64,000 bases of DNA from Ignavibacteriales bacterium. Its GTDB lineage: Bacteria; Bacteroidota; Ignavibacteria; Ignavibacteriales; Ignavibacteriaceae. Of this stretch, positions 27,086 through 36,809 are shown one piece after another. Positions within the stretch are counted from its first letter, which is position 1. The number at the start of each line of letters is the position of its first letter. The translations under genes were made by a program, and so were the position numbers. Below the pieces are notes generated by a model that saw only the letters and a program-made list of their open reading frames with translations, had not been told where the DNA came from and ran no database searches. The DNA is taken from positions 620,001-684,000 of the forward strand of contig JADJNX010000001.1 in assembly GCA_016714125.1 (NCBI GenBank), given 5' to 3'.

Positions 27086-28894
27086 TTACTTGAGAAAAAC
27101 CATTTTCTTGGTTTCAACAAAATTACCGGCAGTAAGTTTGTATACATAGGTTCCGGAAGCAAGTTTTGCAGCGTCAAAGTTCACATTGTATGAACCCTGA
27201 TCTTTTACTTCGTTAACCAATGATGCAACTTCTCTTCCGAGCATGTCATACACTTTAAGAGTTACATTTGCTCTCTGAGCAACTGTGAAGTTGATTGAAG
27301 TTGTTGGGTTGAAAGGATTTGGATAGTTCTGTGAAAGAGCAAATCCAGTCGGAGCAACTTCATCTTCAACACCTGTTGCAGTGAATGTATAACCAGCAGC
27401 ATAGATTACTGATGGCTGTGTATCATATCCTTCACCGTTAGGGAAGTGGCCTGTGTATCCAGCTGGGTAGTTGTAGAATACATAAGCAGTGTATGAACCA
27501 TTAAGATTGGTACGAACATAAGGAGCCATGTGGTGTGAATTTTCATTCATACCTTCAGTGTCTGTAAGATTTACAGGAGCTGACCATTCGCCGCCGGCTA
27601 CACTTCTGTATGATGCATAAACATCAACCAAGCTGTCGGTAAGTGAACGTGGCGCATTCCATGTAGCAACCATAATGCTTTTATCTTTGTCAAATGCGAG
27701 ATAGGAGTTAGGACCCATCTGACCTAAACCAGGACCATCAAGTTTTGTATAGGAGCTGTCGCCAATTCCTTCAAACACAACTTTTCCGTCCCATCCGTTA
27801 GCGGTTTCAAAGATTTCAACTACAGCATTAGTACCGCTGTTGTTATCAATGGTAGTATCAGTAACCTGAACGAGGAAATGTACATAACCTGCACCATCAA
27901 CATTCATGTCACCCTGATAGGAAACAAATCCGTCAAGCTTTACGTAATCATAAAGTCTGTCAAATCTGCTAAGAGCAGGGATGCTTCTGAAATCTACTGC
28001 TTTGAAAGTTGACCATGTAGCACCGTTGTCGGTTGATTTCGAATAACCTGGTGTCCAACCTGATTGGATTGGGGTCTGGATTGGGAATGTTCCCAATACG
28101 CCATAATAAAGTGCACCATTCTGAGCAGCTCCGCCCATGGTAACACTTCCACCATCTTCAAATGCAGCACTTTCCCATGTTGGAGGGGTTAAACTGTCAA
28201 TTGCTTGAAAATCAACTGTTTTCCAAAGTTTAAGTGAAGCATCTCCAGTGTTGTCAGATGCCCACAATATCAAATTGGTATTGTCACTGGCAAATGTTGG
28301 AACCTGTGAAGAATAGAGACGAGGAGCAACACCGGCATCAATAACAGCTACTGTGCTGCCAGCACCAATTGATTCATCAGCACCGCCACCAACTCCACCG
28401 AATGCACCGGCTACGAGTTCTGGCCATGAGAATCCAAGCAAACTTGCAGTAAGAGCACTGCCTTTGGTTGGGTTGTTGAAAGTCATCGAAGGATATCTTG
28501 CAGCCTGTGCAACACTACCGTTTACTGGAGGTGTTACTCTTGCCCATGTGGATCCATTGTCGGTTGAATAGTTATAGAAAACCTGACCGGTTGTTCCGTA
28601 ACTTGCTTTACCTCTGTGGAATAACATTATAGCATTTGTCCATGGATCGAAAGCCATTGGGTTTAACGCGCCGATGGCAGGACCAAAGGTGTTGCCCATT
28701 GTGTCAACTGCAACCCATGAAAGTGCAGATGGACCATATGTAGGTACGCCACCGGTTAATGGAAGTGCAACTGTTGATTCAGTTACAGGTTCGATTTTAA
28801 CCGGAGCTTTTTTACCTAATTCTCTCTTATCTTGGGCTTGAAGAGACATTACCAAGGTAACGCTGGCAAGCAAAAAGAGTGTTCTTTTAAGCAT
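27086..28894 (-). CDS. T9SS type A sorting-domain protein with sialidase/BNR-like repeats
   Basis: A 602-residue exported protein. Residues 1-20 form a signal peptide (LFLLASVTLVMSLQAQ). The body contains the Asp-box-like STDNGSTWARVTPP near residue 110 and KSTDNGATWSTFKAV near 290, as in beta-propeller sialidase-like proteins, but no catalytic family can be named. The end is the canonical T9SS sorting domain: LSQNYPNPFNPTTSINFTV, LKVYDMLGREVASLVNEV, GTYVYKLTAGNFVETKKMVF. It therefore should be delivered to the surface or medium. AGGAG precedes the ATG, and a strong promoter lies upstream at 28970-28998. Confidence 0.92.
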   Translation of the reverse strand: MLKRTLFLLASVTLVMSLQAQDKRELGKKAPVKIEPVTESTVALPLTGGVPTYGPSALSWVAVDTMGNTFGPAIGALNPMAFDPWTNAIMLFHRGKASYGTTGQVFYNYSTDNGSTWARVTPPVNGSVAQAARYPSMTFNNPTKGSALTASLLGFSWPELVAGAFGGVGGGADESIGAGSTVAVIDAGVAPRLYSSQVPTFASDNTNLILWASDNTGDASLKLWKTVDFQAIDSLTPPTWESAAFEDGGSVTMGGAAQNGALYYGVLGTFPIQTPIQSGWTPGYSKSTDNGATWSTFKAVDFRSIPALSRFDRLYDYVKLDGFVSYQGDMNVDGAGYVHFLVQVTDTTIDNNSGTNAVVEIFETANGWDGKVVFEGIGDSSYTKLDGPGLGQMGPNSYLAFDKDKSIMVATWNAPRSLTDSLVDVYASYRSVAGGEWSAPVNLTDTEGMNENSHHMAPYVRTNLNGSYTAYVFYNYPAGYTGHFPNGEGYDTQPSVIYAAGYTFTATGVEDEVAPTGFALSQNYPNPFNPTTSINFTVAQRANVTLKVYDMLGREVASLVNEVKDQGSYNVNFDAAKLASGTYVYKLTAGNFVETKKMVFLK

Positions 28895-28969
28895 AGGATA
28901 CTCCTATTTATTGATTGGTTTTGGATTGTTATTTAGAAAACTAAGCGAAAAACATAAAATATTAACTCT

Positions 28970-28998
28970 ATATTACTCACTTTTTACCACAATGTCAA
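28970..28998 (-). promoter_or_regulatory. sigma70-like promoter of the T9SS protein gene
   Basis: On the minus strand TTGACA (28993-28998), a 17-base spacer and TAATAT (28970-28975) match the housekeeping consensus at 11 of 12 positions or so, 76 bases upstream of the ATG at 28894. The rest of the 28895-29264 gap is AT-rich with no recognisable gene. Confidence 0.75.
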
Positions 28999-29264
28999 GA
29001 AAATTTAATGAAAAGCACTTTTTTTTTGTACAAATCATCACTGTTTTCCGCCATTCATGGCCATTTTTTAATAACCTGTGTATTTATCCTTGTTGGTTCC
29101 GCACTAAAACAGCAAAAAACTAATTTTAGAGACAGGGAAATTATTTAATTATTCTTTTTCAAACAACAACTAAATTCAAAAACTTAACAAAAATTTAACA
29201 ATTTTCTGTTTTTTCTTCTTGTTCATCTACGAAATACGAATATTTTACACTTTTTGAAAGGTAA

Positions 29265-29585
29265 TTATATGTACGGGGTTATTTTTTGTACTATCACATT
29301 TTTCTGAACTGCGCCGATAATTGTATCAACTACCTGTCCGTTTTTGAAGAGAAGCAGTGTTGGAATACTTCTTACTCCAAATTTCACCGCTGTCTCAGGA
29401 TTTTCATCAACATCAAGTTTACCAATTTTAACTTTTCCTTCATATTCGCCTGCAAGCTGCTCAACAACGGGAGCTATTGCACGACACGGACCACACCATA
29501 CTGCCCAAAAATCGATCAGCACGGGTAAATTGGAATTTGTTACTTCTTCTGTAAAATTTTGATCTGTTATAGTTACAGGTTTCAT
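29265..29585 (-). CDS. trxA: thioredoxin
   Basis: A general disulfide reductase of 106 residues with the active site WAVWCGPCRAIAPV and cis-Pro region VRSIPTLLLFKNGQVVD. No signal peptide, so cytoplasmic. It is 15 bases downstream of the FabL-like gene and probably in the same transcript. Confidence 0.96.
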   Translation of the reverse strand: MKPVTITDQNFTEEVTNSNLPVLIDFWAVWCGPCRAIAPVVEQLAGEYEGKVKIGKLDVDENPETAVKFGVRSIPTLLLFKNGQVVDTIIGAVQKNVIVQKITPYI

Positions 29586-29600
29586 TTTATTCCTTTTGGT

Positions 29601-30425
29601 TTAAATAGTTTCGCTGTTTTGTCCTACATAGCTTACGACATCTTCTCCACCATCAACATTAATGACTCCACCACTGACCCATCCGGCTTCTTCTTTGCAT
29701 AGAAGTGCAATCACTTTTGCAACGTCCTCAGGAATGGTAAGTCTGAATCCGGGGTTTTTTCTTCTCGCTACTTCAAGCATCGGGACACTTCCCGGAATTT
29801 TGCGTAAAGCGGGTGTATCAGTAACACCGGCCATAATCGCATTGGCAGTTATTCCAAATTTTCCAAGCTCACTTGCGAGTTGGCGAATGTGTGATTCAAG
29901 AGCTGCTTTTGCAGCTGAAACGGCTCCGTATGATGGAATTATTGAGTGACCGCCGGAACTTGTCATTCCAAATATCCTGCCACCCTTTGCCAACAATCCT
30001 GACTGGAACAGATCCTGAACCCAATAGACAATAGAATGTGCCATTACATCAAGAGTCATCTCCATTTGCGCTTTGCTCATACATTTATCATCTGCGATTG
30101 GGATAAAAGGAAGCAGGGTTCCAAATGCAAGGGAGTGCATCACTACTTTAATTTTTGGTTGAGATTCCTCGCTTAGCAGACTATCTATGATCTCTTTCCG
30201 TTTTTTTTCATCTGCTGCGTTCATATTGAAGAATTTAGCTTCTACCCCAAACCCCTGGATTTTCTCAATTATTTCATTTACCAGAGGCATATTGACCGCC
30301 CTGTCAAGATGAACTCCGATTATATTATATCCGTCTTCAGCAAGTTTAATGGCTGTAGCTGCACCAAATCCTGATGAAGCTCCAAGAATCAGCGCATAAT
30401 ACTTTGCTTTGGAACCATTACTCAT
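29601..30425 (-). CDS. short-chain dehydrogenase, FabL-like enoyl-ACP reductase candidate
   Basis: A 274-residue classical SDR. The cofactor motif is GASSGFGAATAI, and the catalytic triad region reads GMTSSGGHSIIPSYGAVSAA K with Ser, Tyr and Lys in the right spacing (Tyr-x3-Lys). The C-terminal half (TDTPALRKIPGSVPMLEVA, RLTIPEDVAKVIALLCKEEA, VINVDGGEDV) resembles FabL/enoyl-ACP reductase III more than FabG. If so it would complete fatty-acid elongation; a FabK-type flavoenzyme at 53245 is a second candidate in the same window. The exact substrate is inferred. Confidence 0.85.
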   Translation of the reverse strand: MSNGSKAKYYALILGASSGFGAATAIKLAEDGYNIIGVHLDRAVNMPLVNEIIEKIQGFGVEAKFFNMNAADEKKRKEIIDSLLSEESQPKIKVVMHSLAFGTLLPFIPIADDKCMSKAQMEMTLDVMAHSIVYWVQDLFQSGLLAKGGRIFGMTSSGGHSIIPSYGAVSAAKAALESHIRQLASELGKFGITANAIMAGVTDTPALRKIPGSVPMLEVARRKNPGFRLTIPEDVAKVIALLCKEEAGWVSGGVINVDGGEDVVSYVGQNSETI

Positions 30426-30518
30426 AGATGTAACCTTTATTGTAGATTTTGTTAAAAGTCGAGTTGCAATAATACAAAATTTGTTTTATATCTTAAAGCT
30501 ATTAATGGATGTCACCGT

Positions 30519-33500
30519 TTATCTGTCAATCGCAATATTGTCTTCACCCGTTATTTCACCGATTTTGCCGAGTAACTCTCTGTTAATTTTCATTTTTATC
30601 ATGGTGCTTCTGAAGATCCTGGGTTTAATTCCCCCGTCTGTATTTTGCAGATATTCAAAAAATATTTCAACATTTCCCGGATTTTTATCAGCAAGCTCAT
30701 AAATTTTTACCAAATCGTCGAGTGACAATTTTCGAGGATCAAGTGTTATCTTTACTCTTTTAGTAAATTTTTCAGCAATTTGATCAATCGGCATGGCAGA
30801 TTCAACAAGTATTTTTACAGAATCACCATTTAGTTCGGCTTTCCCCGTCAAATATAATACTGCCCCATCTGTGATCATGTTGATATGTCTCTCATAAGCT
30901 TTTGCCCACATCGTACACTCGAACATTCCGTTAAATCCGTTTACGGTGAATGTTGCAAATACATGACCATTCCCACCAATCTTCGTCTCCAGTTCATTGA
31001 TTACACCACACACACCAACAAGCTTATTGTCAATTGTTTCATAATTGTCCACCGAAGAAGTGAAGGAGAAGGCTCTCTCTTCGAGTTCGTAAGCAGCCAT
31101 AGGATGATTTGAGATATAAAAACCGGTGACTACCAATTCATTCCTGAACCTCTCATCGTCACTCCAGTCATCAATTTGTTGAAGAGATGGTTCAATTATA
31201 GTCTCTTGAAGAACCTCAGCTCCAAACAGACTTGCAGAGTCGTCATCATTAAGTTCTCTTACATTCTGTCCAAATGAAATAATGTCGGGAATTGTTTCAA
31301 AAATTGCTCGCCTGTTTGAGTTGATTGAATCAAATGCCCCTGCCATTACAAGTCCTTCCATTGCTCGCTTGTTCACCAAACGCAAATCAACAAGGGAAGC
31401 AAACTCGAATACACTTTTAAAATCTCTTCCGAGTTTTGTCCTTGCTTCAATAATACTGTCAACAGCCGTTTCACCCACATTTTTGATCGCTGTTAGTCCA
31501 AATCTAATTTTTTTAGCTTTTACTGTAAAAAACTTGCCCGGCATGTTAACATCAGGTGATAATACTTCAATGCCAAGCTTCCTACAATTTTCGAGGAATA
31601 GAGTCACTTTTTCCTGCCTCCCAAACTCGTGGGTCATGTTCGCAGCAAGAAACTCCTCCGTAAAATGTGCTTTCAGATATGCCGTTTGATATGCAAGGTA
31701 TGAGTAGGCAACGGCATGGCTTTTATTAAAACCATAATTGGCAAATTTATCGATGAGATCAAAAATGTCTCCTCCTGTCTTTTCAGGGATATCGTGAGCC
31801 AACGCTGCGTTTACAAATATCTCTCGTTGTTTTTTCATCCCCTCAACATCTTTTTTCCCCATCGCTCTGCGAAGTAAATCGGCATCAGCAAGAGATAAAC
31901 CCGCCAACTGATTGGCAATCCGGATTACCTGCTCTTGATAAACAATAATTCCGTATGTCTCTTTTAGAATCGGTTCAAGTTTGGGATGCAGGTATGTAAC
32001 CTGCTGGCGGCCATACTTTCTGTCTATGAAGTCATCAATGAATTCCATCGGTCCAGGGCGGTAAAGAGCATTCATGGCTGCAAGATCTTTTACCGAATGT
32101 GGTTTCAACCTTTTAAGGTGCTTCCGCATGGGGACAGACTCGAACTGAAATATTCCCGTTGTGTTACCATCCGAAAAAATATCATAAGTTAATGGATCAT
32201 CAAACGGAATGGCATCAATATCTTCTACCCATTCTTCTTTAGGCCTTGTTACTTTAACCATCGCCAATGTATCTTCGATAATTGAAAGAGTCCTTAGACC
32301 AAGGAAGTCCATCTTTAACAGACCTGCAGCTTCAAGCTCTTTCATATTATATTGTGACACAACTTCCATTGTTGTGGTGTCAACCACAGCAAGTGGGACA
32401 TAATCACTCACATCTCCCGGTGCAATCACTACTCCGGCGGCATGTTTTGATGAGTTACGGTTCATCCCTTCAAGAGTTTTTGCGTACTTAAACATCTCCG
32501 CAACTCTTGGGTCTGAAGGCTTCTGATATTCACGCAATTCCGGCACTTCCTCAAGTGCTTTCTCGATACTGTAAACTTTACCAAAAATCGATGGGATGAA
32601 CTTTGTAATCTTGTTCACTTCCTGCAGGGGCACCCCAACAACTCTGCCCACATCCTTGATGGCAGCTTTTGAAGCAAGTGTCGAAAAGGTGATTATCTGA
32701 GAGACCGACTCTGATCCATATTTTCTCTTTACATAATCGATTACCGCCCCTCTTTTTTCGTCTGCAAAATCAACGTCTATATCGGGCATTGATTTTCTTG
32801 CAGGATTCAAAAATCGTTCAAAAAGAAGATCGTAGTCGAGTGGATTAATTTTGGTAATCCCAAGCACAAAAGCAATCAGGGACCCTGCCGCAGAACCTCT
32901 TCCCGGTCCAACAGCTACCCCCATCTGTTTTGCTGCTCTGATGAAATCCTGGACGATGAGAAAATATCCTGAGAACCCCATCGATTTTATTGTCTTGAGT
33001 TCATATTCAAAACGCTCTTTTAATTCAACAGTTTTTTCACCGGGAAATATCTCATCAAATTTTTGCCTAGACAAAAATTCAAAATATCCGTCCAGAGTTT
33101 GATCGGGTGATTCTTCAGGAATGGGGAAATTGGGGAAATAATATTCCTTGCTGTCAAGCGAGACATTACATTTATCGGCGATCTCAAGTGTATTTGTTAC
33201 CGAATCGGGATGATCCTTAAATAATTCAAGCATCTCCTCCTGCGATTTAAAATAGATTTGATCGGTTCCATATCTTAGATTTCGATAGTCACCATCCCCC
33301 CCTTTTTCAGAGAGTTTCAACAATACATTATGGGCAATTGCATCTTCTTGTTTAATGTAGTGGCAGTCGTTTGTCGCAACAAGTTTTATCCCCAGTTCCT
33401 TTGACAGTTTTGGCATCCCTTCAAGAATAAACCTGTCATCTGCCATTTTATGATCCTGGATCTCAAGATAAAAATCGTCTCCAAAAATCTCCTGATATTG

Positions 33501-34007
33501 CATTGCCACTTCTCTGGCTTTTGCATAATTTCTTTGTCTTAGATAAACTGAGACCACCCCGCCGATGCACGCCGATGTACAAATTAAACCTTCCGAATAC
33601 TCACGCAACAATTCCAAATCAATTCGGGGTTTGTAATAATATCCTTCAAGAAATCCCTTTGAGGAGAGTTTTATCAGATTCTTAAAACCTTGATTGTCTT
33701 TAGCTAAAAGGATAAGGTGGTGATAAACTTTTTTACGGTTACCAGTAGTGGGATCGATCTCCGCGACTTTGTCGAATCTGCTTTTATTTTCAATTGTGAT
33801 GTAAGCTTCCATCCCAAGAATCGGTTTTAATCCCGCACCCTTGGCAGCTTTATAAAACTCAGGAATCCCATAGAGAACCCCATGGTCAGTGAGTGCAACG
33901 GCATGCATCTTCTGATCAACAGCCGCCTTCACCAAAGTCTTTACGGTGCATGCTGCATCCTGTAAACTATAATGTGTATGATTGTGCAAATGTACAAATT
34001 TACCCAA
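30519..34007 (-). CDS. dnaE: DNA polymerase III alpha subunit
   Basis: Replicative polymerase, 1162 residues. The N-terminus has the PHP domain (HLHNHTHYSLQDAAC), the polymerase core has GPGRGSAAGSLIAFVLGI and the catalytic PDIDVDFADEKR, then DLAAMNALYRPGPM and YQEQVIRIANQLAG, with a HhH domain and an OB-fold near residues 980-1080. There is no 3'-5' exonuclease domain, so it is DnaE-type, not PolC. It is three bases downstream of dut in a compact gene block. Confidence 0.97.
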   Translation of the reverse strand: MGKFVHLHNHTHYSLQDAACTVKTLVKAAVDQKMHAVALTDHGVLYGIPEFYKAAKGAGLKPILGMEAYITIENKSRFDKVAEIDPTTGNRKKVYHHLILLAKDNQGFKNLIKLSSKGFLEGYYYKPRIDLELLREYSEGLICTSACIGGVVSVYLRQRNYAKAREVAMQYQEIFGDDFYLEIQDHKMADDRFILEGMPKLSKELGIKLVATNDCHYIKQEDAIAHNVLLKLSEKGGDGDYRNLRYGTDQIYFKSQEEMLELFKDHPDSVTNTLEIADKCNVSLDSKEYYFPNFPIPEESPDQTLDGYFEFLSRQKFDEIFPGEKTVELKERFEYELKTIKSMGFSGYFLIVQDFIRAAKQMGVAVGPGRGSAAGSLIAFVLGITKINPLDYDLLFERFLNPARKSMPDIDVDFADEKRGAVIDYVKRKYGSESVSQIITFSTLASKAAIKDVGRVVGVPLQEVNKITKFIPSIFGKVYSIEKALEEVPELREYQKPSDPRVAEMFKYAKTLEGMNRNSSKHAAGVVIAPGDVSDYVPLAVVDTTTMEVVSQYNMKELEAAGLLKMDFLGLRTLSIIEDTLAMVKVTRPKEEWVEDIDAIPFDDPLTYDIFSDGNTTGIFQFESVPMRKHLKRLKPHSVKDLAAMNALYRPGPMEFIDDFIDRKYGRQQVTYLHPKLEPILKETYGIIVYQEQVIRIANQLAGLSLADADLLRRAMGKKDVEGMKKQREIFVNAALAHDIPEKTGGDIFDLIDKFANYGFNKSHAVAYSYLAYQTAYLKAHFTEEFLAANMTHEFGRQEKVTLFLENCRKLGIEVLSPDVNMPGKFFTVKAKKIRFGLTAIKNVGETAVDSIIEARTKLGRDFKSVFEFASLVDLRLVNKRAMEGLVMAGAFDSINSNRRAIFETIPDIISFGQNVRELNDDDSASLFGAEVLQETIIEPSLQQIDDWSDDERFRNELVVTGFYISNHPMAAYELEERAFSFTSSVDNYETIDNKLVGVCGVINELETKIGGNGHVFATFTVNGFNGMFECTMWAKAYERHINMITDGAVLYLTGKAELNGDSVKILVESAMPIDQIAEKFTKRVKITLDPRKLSLDDLVKIYELADKNPGNVEIFFEYLQNTDGGIKPRIFRSTMIKMKINRELLGKIGEITGEDNIAIDR

Positions 34008-34010
34008 CTC

Positions 34011-34470
34011 TTAAACCTTTCCTGTTGAGCCGAAACCGCCGGCACCTCTGGTTGTGTCTGAAAGGGACTCTGATTCTTCGATTATAGCTCTGTAAACCTT
34101 ACCGAGAATCAGTTGGGCGATCCGGTCTCCCCCTTTTAATCACAAAATCTTCATTTCCAAAGTTGAAGAGGATCACCTTAATTTCTCCTCTGTAATCCTC
34201 ATCAATTGTTCCGGGGGCATTTAATATCCCAATTCCGTTTTTAAAAGCCAGGCCACTTCGCGGTCTAACCTGAATTTCAAATCCTGTTGGAATTTCCACT
34301 TGCAGATTTGTTGGTATTGCAGCAAATCCTCCTTTTGGAACAACAAAATCTTCTGTCAATGCAGCTCGTATATCCATCCCTGCTGCTCCCTCACTTTGGT
34401 AGGAAGGTAACGGGATATCTGACATCAATTCATCTATTCTTTTAAACTTTAACAAACAACAATCTTCCAA
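34011..34470 (-). CDS. dut: dUTP diphosphatase, one frameshift
   Basis: Hydrolyses dUTP to dUMP. Motif order is clear: GAAGMDIRAA (motif 1), RPRSGLAFKNGIGILNAPGT (motifs 2-3), IDEDYRGEIKVILFN and GDRIAQLIL (motif 4). The raw frame derails at a run of five G on the minus strand (34129-34133), giving a false end at 34099. Removing one G restores GDRIAQLILGKVYRAIIEES and the Gly-rich motif 5 RGAGGFGSTGKV, with the stop at 34011-34013 and 152 residues. Start appears to be TTG at 34470, directly after the flippase stop. Confidence 0.93.
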
Positions 34471-35961
34471 CTATTTACTCCTGAATCTTCCGGTAAATCC
34501 GTTTATCATTTCTTTCATTACTTTAATTTCTCTTAGACTCAAAGCTCCCGTAAGGATAATTGAACCAACAAAACCGAGTGCTATAAGAAGTTTAATAAAA
34601 AAAGAAACCTCCTGCCCCGAGATAAATGAATAATAAATTATAAATATCACAGTAATCAAACCCAAAATCGAAAATATTTTTCGGAATTCATAGTCTATCT
34701 CAAATAACTTCCTCCCATACCAGAAGAAAAATCCCGAAATTACAACATAACTTCCAAGTGTAGCCAAAGCTGCCCCCATAATCCCCATCATAGGTATCAA
34801 AAGAAAATTTAATCCCACATTAACTACAGCCCCTGCACCCAAAAGGACAGGGATTGGGATGCTTTTTTCCTTGATATAAAAAGAGGCGTTAAAGTTAACA
34901 TAAAAACCGTAAAACAGATATCCTAACAGAATTACCGGGATGATATTCCTTCCACTCCAGTATGCCTCACCAAGGAAATGAACCCCACCAAATCCTATAG
35001 CAGTTATATCTTCAATGAATAACGATAAGAAGACTACAATTATGCTACCGGCGATTGTGAAATATGTAAATACCCTGGCAAACAGTTGTCCGGCATTATC
35101 ATCCGAGGCATGTTTAAGGAAAAAAGGCTGCCACGCAAACTGAAACATGCTCACAAAAAGCATCATAAATATTCCCAGTTTGTAATTGGCATTATAGATA
35201 CCAAGTGTATCAAGATTTGTTAATCTTTCCACAATCGGTTTATCAATCACTTGCATCAACATGGCTGCCATCCCTGCCGGAAGAAACGGGAGGCCAAACT
35301 TCAAAATTCTTTTTAGAAGCGAAAAATCATAATCGGTTGATAAATTTCCATACACGTAAGGAGTCAGGGCAAGGAAGGAATATCCTGAAGCGATCAAATT
35401 AGAAATAAAAACAGCTTCCACTCCCATTTTAAAACCAAGCACCAGAATAAAATTCATCCCAATGTTGATCAGGATATTTATAACCCTGATCTTCGAAAAA
35501 ATCATTGCCTTGTTCTGAAGTCGCAGCCAGATAAAAGGCAGAACAGTCAGAGCATCCAGGGCAAGGATATTAATTGAATAAGAAATCAGATGTTCATATT
35601 TTGCAACCACAGCAGGATCTGCACTGACTGACATACCCAGCCATGGTTTACTTAAAAAAAGCAAAATCGAAAAGACGGCAGTTGAAAGAAGGATAGTCAT
35701 ATACGATGTGGTGAATACCCTGGTGGAACCCTTGCTCTCCTTCAAAGAACCCATTTTTAGATAGGCTGAATCCATCCCATATATAAATACAATATTGAAG
35801 ATTGCCATGTAAGCATAAAGATTCGCCATTACCCCCATATCGGCAGGATTAAAGATATTGCTGTAAAAGGGGACCAATACAAAGTTGAGGAAACGGCCTA
35901 CAACGGTTGAGATACCGTAAACAACCGTCTCCTTGGAAAGTTGTTTGAGTTTGTCGATCAT
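34471..35961 (-). CDS. Wzx-like polysaccharide flippase (MATE/MOP superfamily)
   Basis: Multi-pass inner-membrane protein of 496 residues with about 12-14 hydrophobic helices, beginning LKQLSKETVVYGISTVVGRF LNFVLVPFY, a typical start of O-antigen/teichoic-acid flippases, and later LNFLLIPMMGIMGAALATLG. It likely moves lipid-linked glycan units across the inner membrane. It overlaps nadC by four bases and belongs to the same gene block as five glycan-assembly genes, which supports the role. The specific substrate cannot be told. Confidence 0.88.
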   Translation of the reverse strand: MIDKLKQLSKETVVYGISTVVGRFLNFVLVPFYSNIFNPADMGVMANLYAYMAIFNIVFIYGMDSAYLKMGSLKESKGSTRVFTTSYMTILLSTAVFSILLFLSKPWLGMSVSADPAVVAKYEHLISYSINILALDALTVLPFIWLRLQNKAMIFSKIRVINILINIGMNFILVLGFKMGVEAVFISNLIASGYSFLALTPYVYGNLSTDYDFSLLKRILKFGLPFLPAGMAAMLMQVIDKPIVERLTNLDTLGIYNANYKLGIFMMLFVSMFQFAWQPFFLKHASDDNAGQLFARVFTYFTIAGSIIVVFLSLFIEDITAIGFGGVHFLGEAYWSGRNIIPVILLGYLFYGFYVNFNASFYIKEKSIPIPVLLGAGAVVNVGLNFLLIPMMGIMGAALATLGSYVVISGFFFWYGRKLFEIDYEFRKIFSILGLITVIFIIYYSFISGQEVSFFIKLLIALGFVGSIILTGALSLREIKVMKEMINGFTGRFRSK

Positions 35962-36806
35962 TCTTTGGGTTTAAGCTTCAAATCGAGGGAAATATCAATT
36001 GCGGTAACTGTATGAGTAAGGGCACCTATGGAAATATAGTCAACTCCCGTTTCAGCCACTTCCCTGACATTTTCAAGAGTTATTCCACCCGAAGCTTCAA
36101 GTAAACAGCTATTATTTGTTATGGCAACAGCTTTGGTCATATCCTCAACACAAAAATTGTCGAGCATTATTACATCAACTCCACTTTCAAGTGCTTCATT
36201 AAGTTCATCAATATTTTTTACCTCCACTTCAATTTTATAAGAAGTTTCGTTCTCCTGCTGATGTTCTTTCACCAATTTCACTGCTTTGGTAATTGAACCC
36301 GCAGCTTCTATGTGATTGTCTTTTATCAAGTACATATCGTAAAGTCCGGTTCTGTGATTAAGACAACCTCCGGTTTTTACAGCCAGTTTGTCGGTGATCC
36401 TTAATCCGGGAGCCGTTTTTCTGGTGTCAAGTATTTTGGCTTTGGTGCCTGCAACTGCCTTTGCATACTCTGATGCTGCTGTTGCTATTCCGGACATCCT
36501 CTGTAGAAAATTTAAGGCTGTTCGCTCTGCTACAAGTATTGAAGATGCACTTCCCTCAACCTCGGCTATTATATCCCCCTTTTTGATCCTGGAACCCTCT
36601 TCAAAAAAAAGGTTGAAGACAACTTCTTCATCAACCAGCTCAAAAACGGTCTGTGCTACTTCAACACCCGACAAAATTCCATCAGCTTTCGCGCGGAATA
36701 TTCCCGTGGCGGGTCGTTTATCTGCAATTATGGCTTCGGTGGTTATATCACCACTTTTTATGTCTTCTTCCAGAGCCGACTCAATAATCCTGTCAATCTG
36801 TTTCAG
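35958..36806 (-). CDS. nadC: nicotinate-nucleotide pyrophosphorylase (quinolinate phosphoribosyltransferase)
   Basis: Makes nicotinate mononucleotide from quinolinate and PRPP in NAD synthesis. Motifs include AERTALNFLQRMSGIAT, LDTRKTAPGLRITDK, NHRTGLYDMYLIKDNHI and LEASGGITLENV. Reading begins upstream of the first ATG-like codon (36674): in the same frame lies KQIDRIIESALEEDIKSGDI TTEA, a normal NadC N-terminus. The first plausible initiator there is CTG at 36806, four bases after the thioesterase stop; no ATG, GTG or TTG is in frame at that point, so a CTG start or a nearby sequence error is implied. The product would be 282 residues. Confidence 0.9.
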   Translation of the reverse strand: MKQIDRIIESALEEDIKSGDITTEAIIADKRPATGIFRAKADGILSGVEVAQTVFELVDEEVVFNLFFEEGSRIKKGDIIAEVEGSASSILVAERTALNFLQRMSGIATAASEYAKAVAGTKAKILDTRKTAPGLRITDKLAVKTGGCLNHRTGLYDMYLIKDNHIEAAGSITKAVKLVKEHQQENETSYKIEVEVKNIDELNEALESGVDVIMLDNFCVEDMTKAVAITNNSCLLEASGGITLENVREVAETGVDYISIGALTHTVTAIDISLDLKLKPKE

Positions 36807-36809
36807 GCT

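Noticed and set aside
28895..29264. Possible small RNA or tRNA in the 370-base gap
   Set aside because: No cloverleaf or T-tailed hairpin was seen; only a sigma70-like promoter was recognised.
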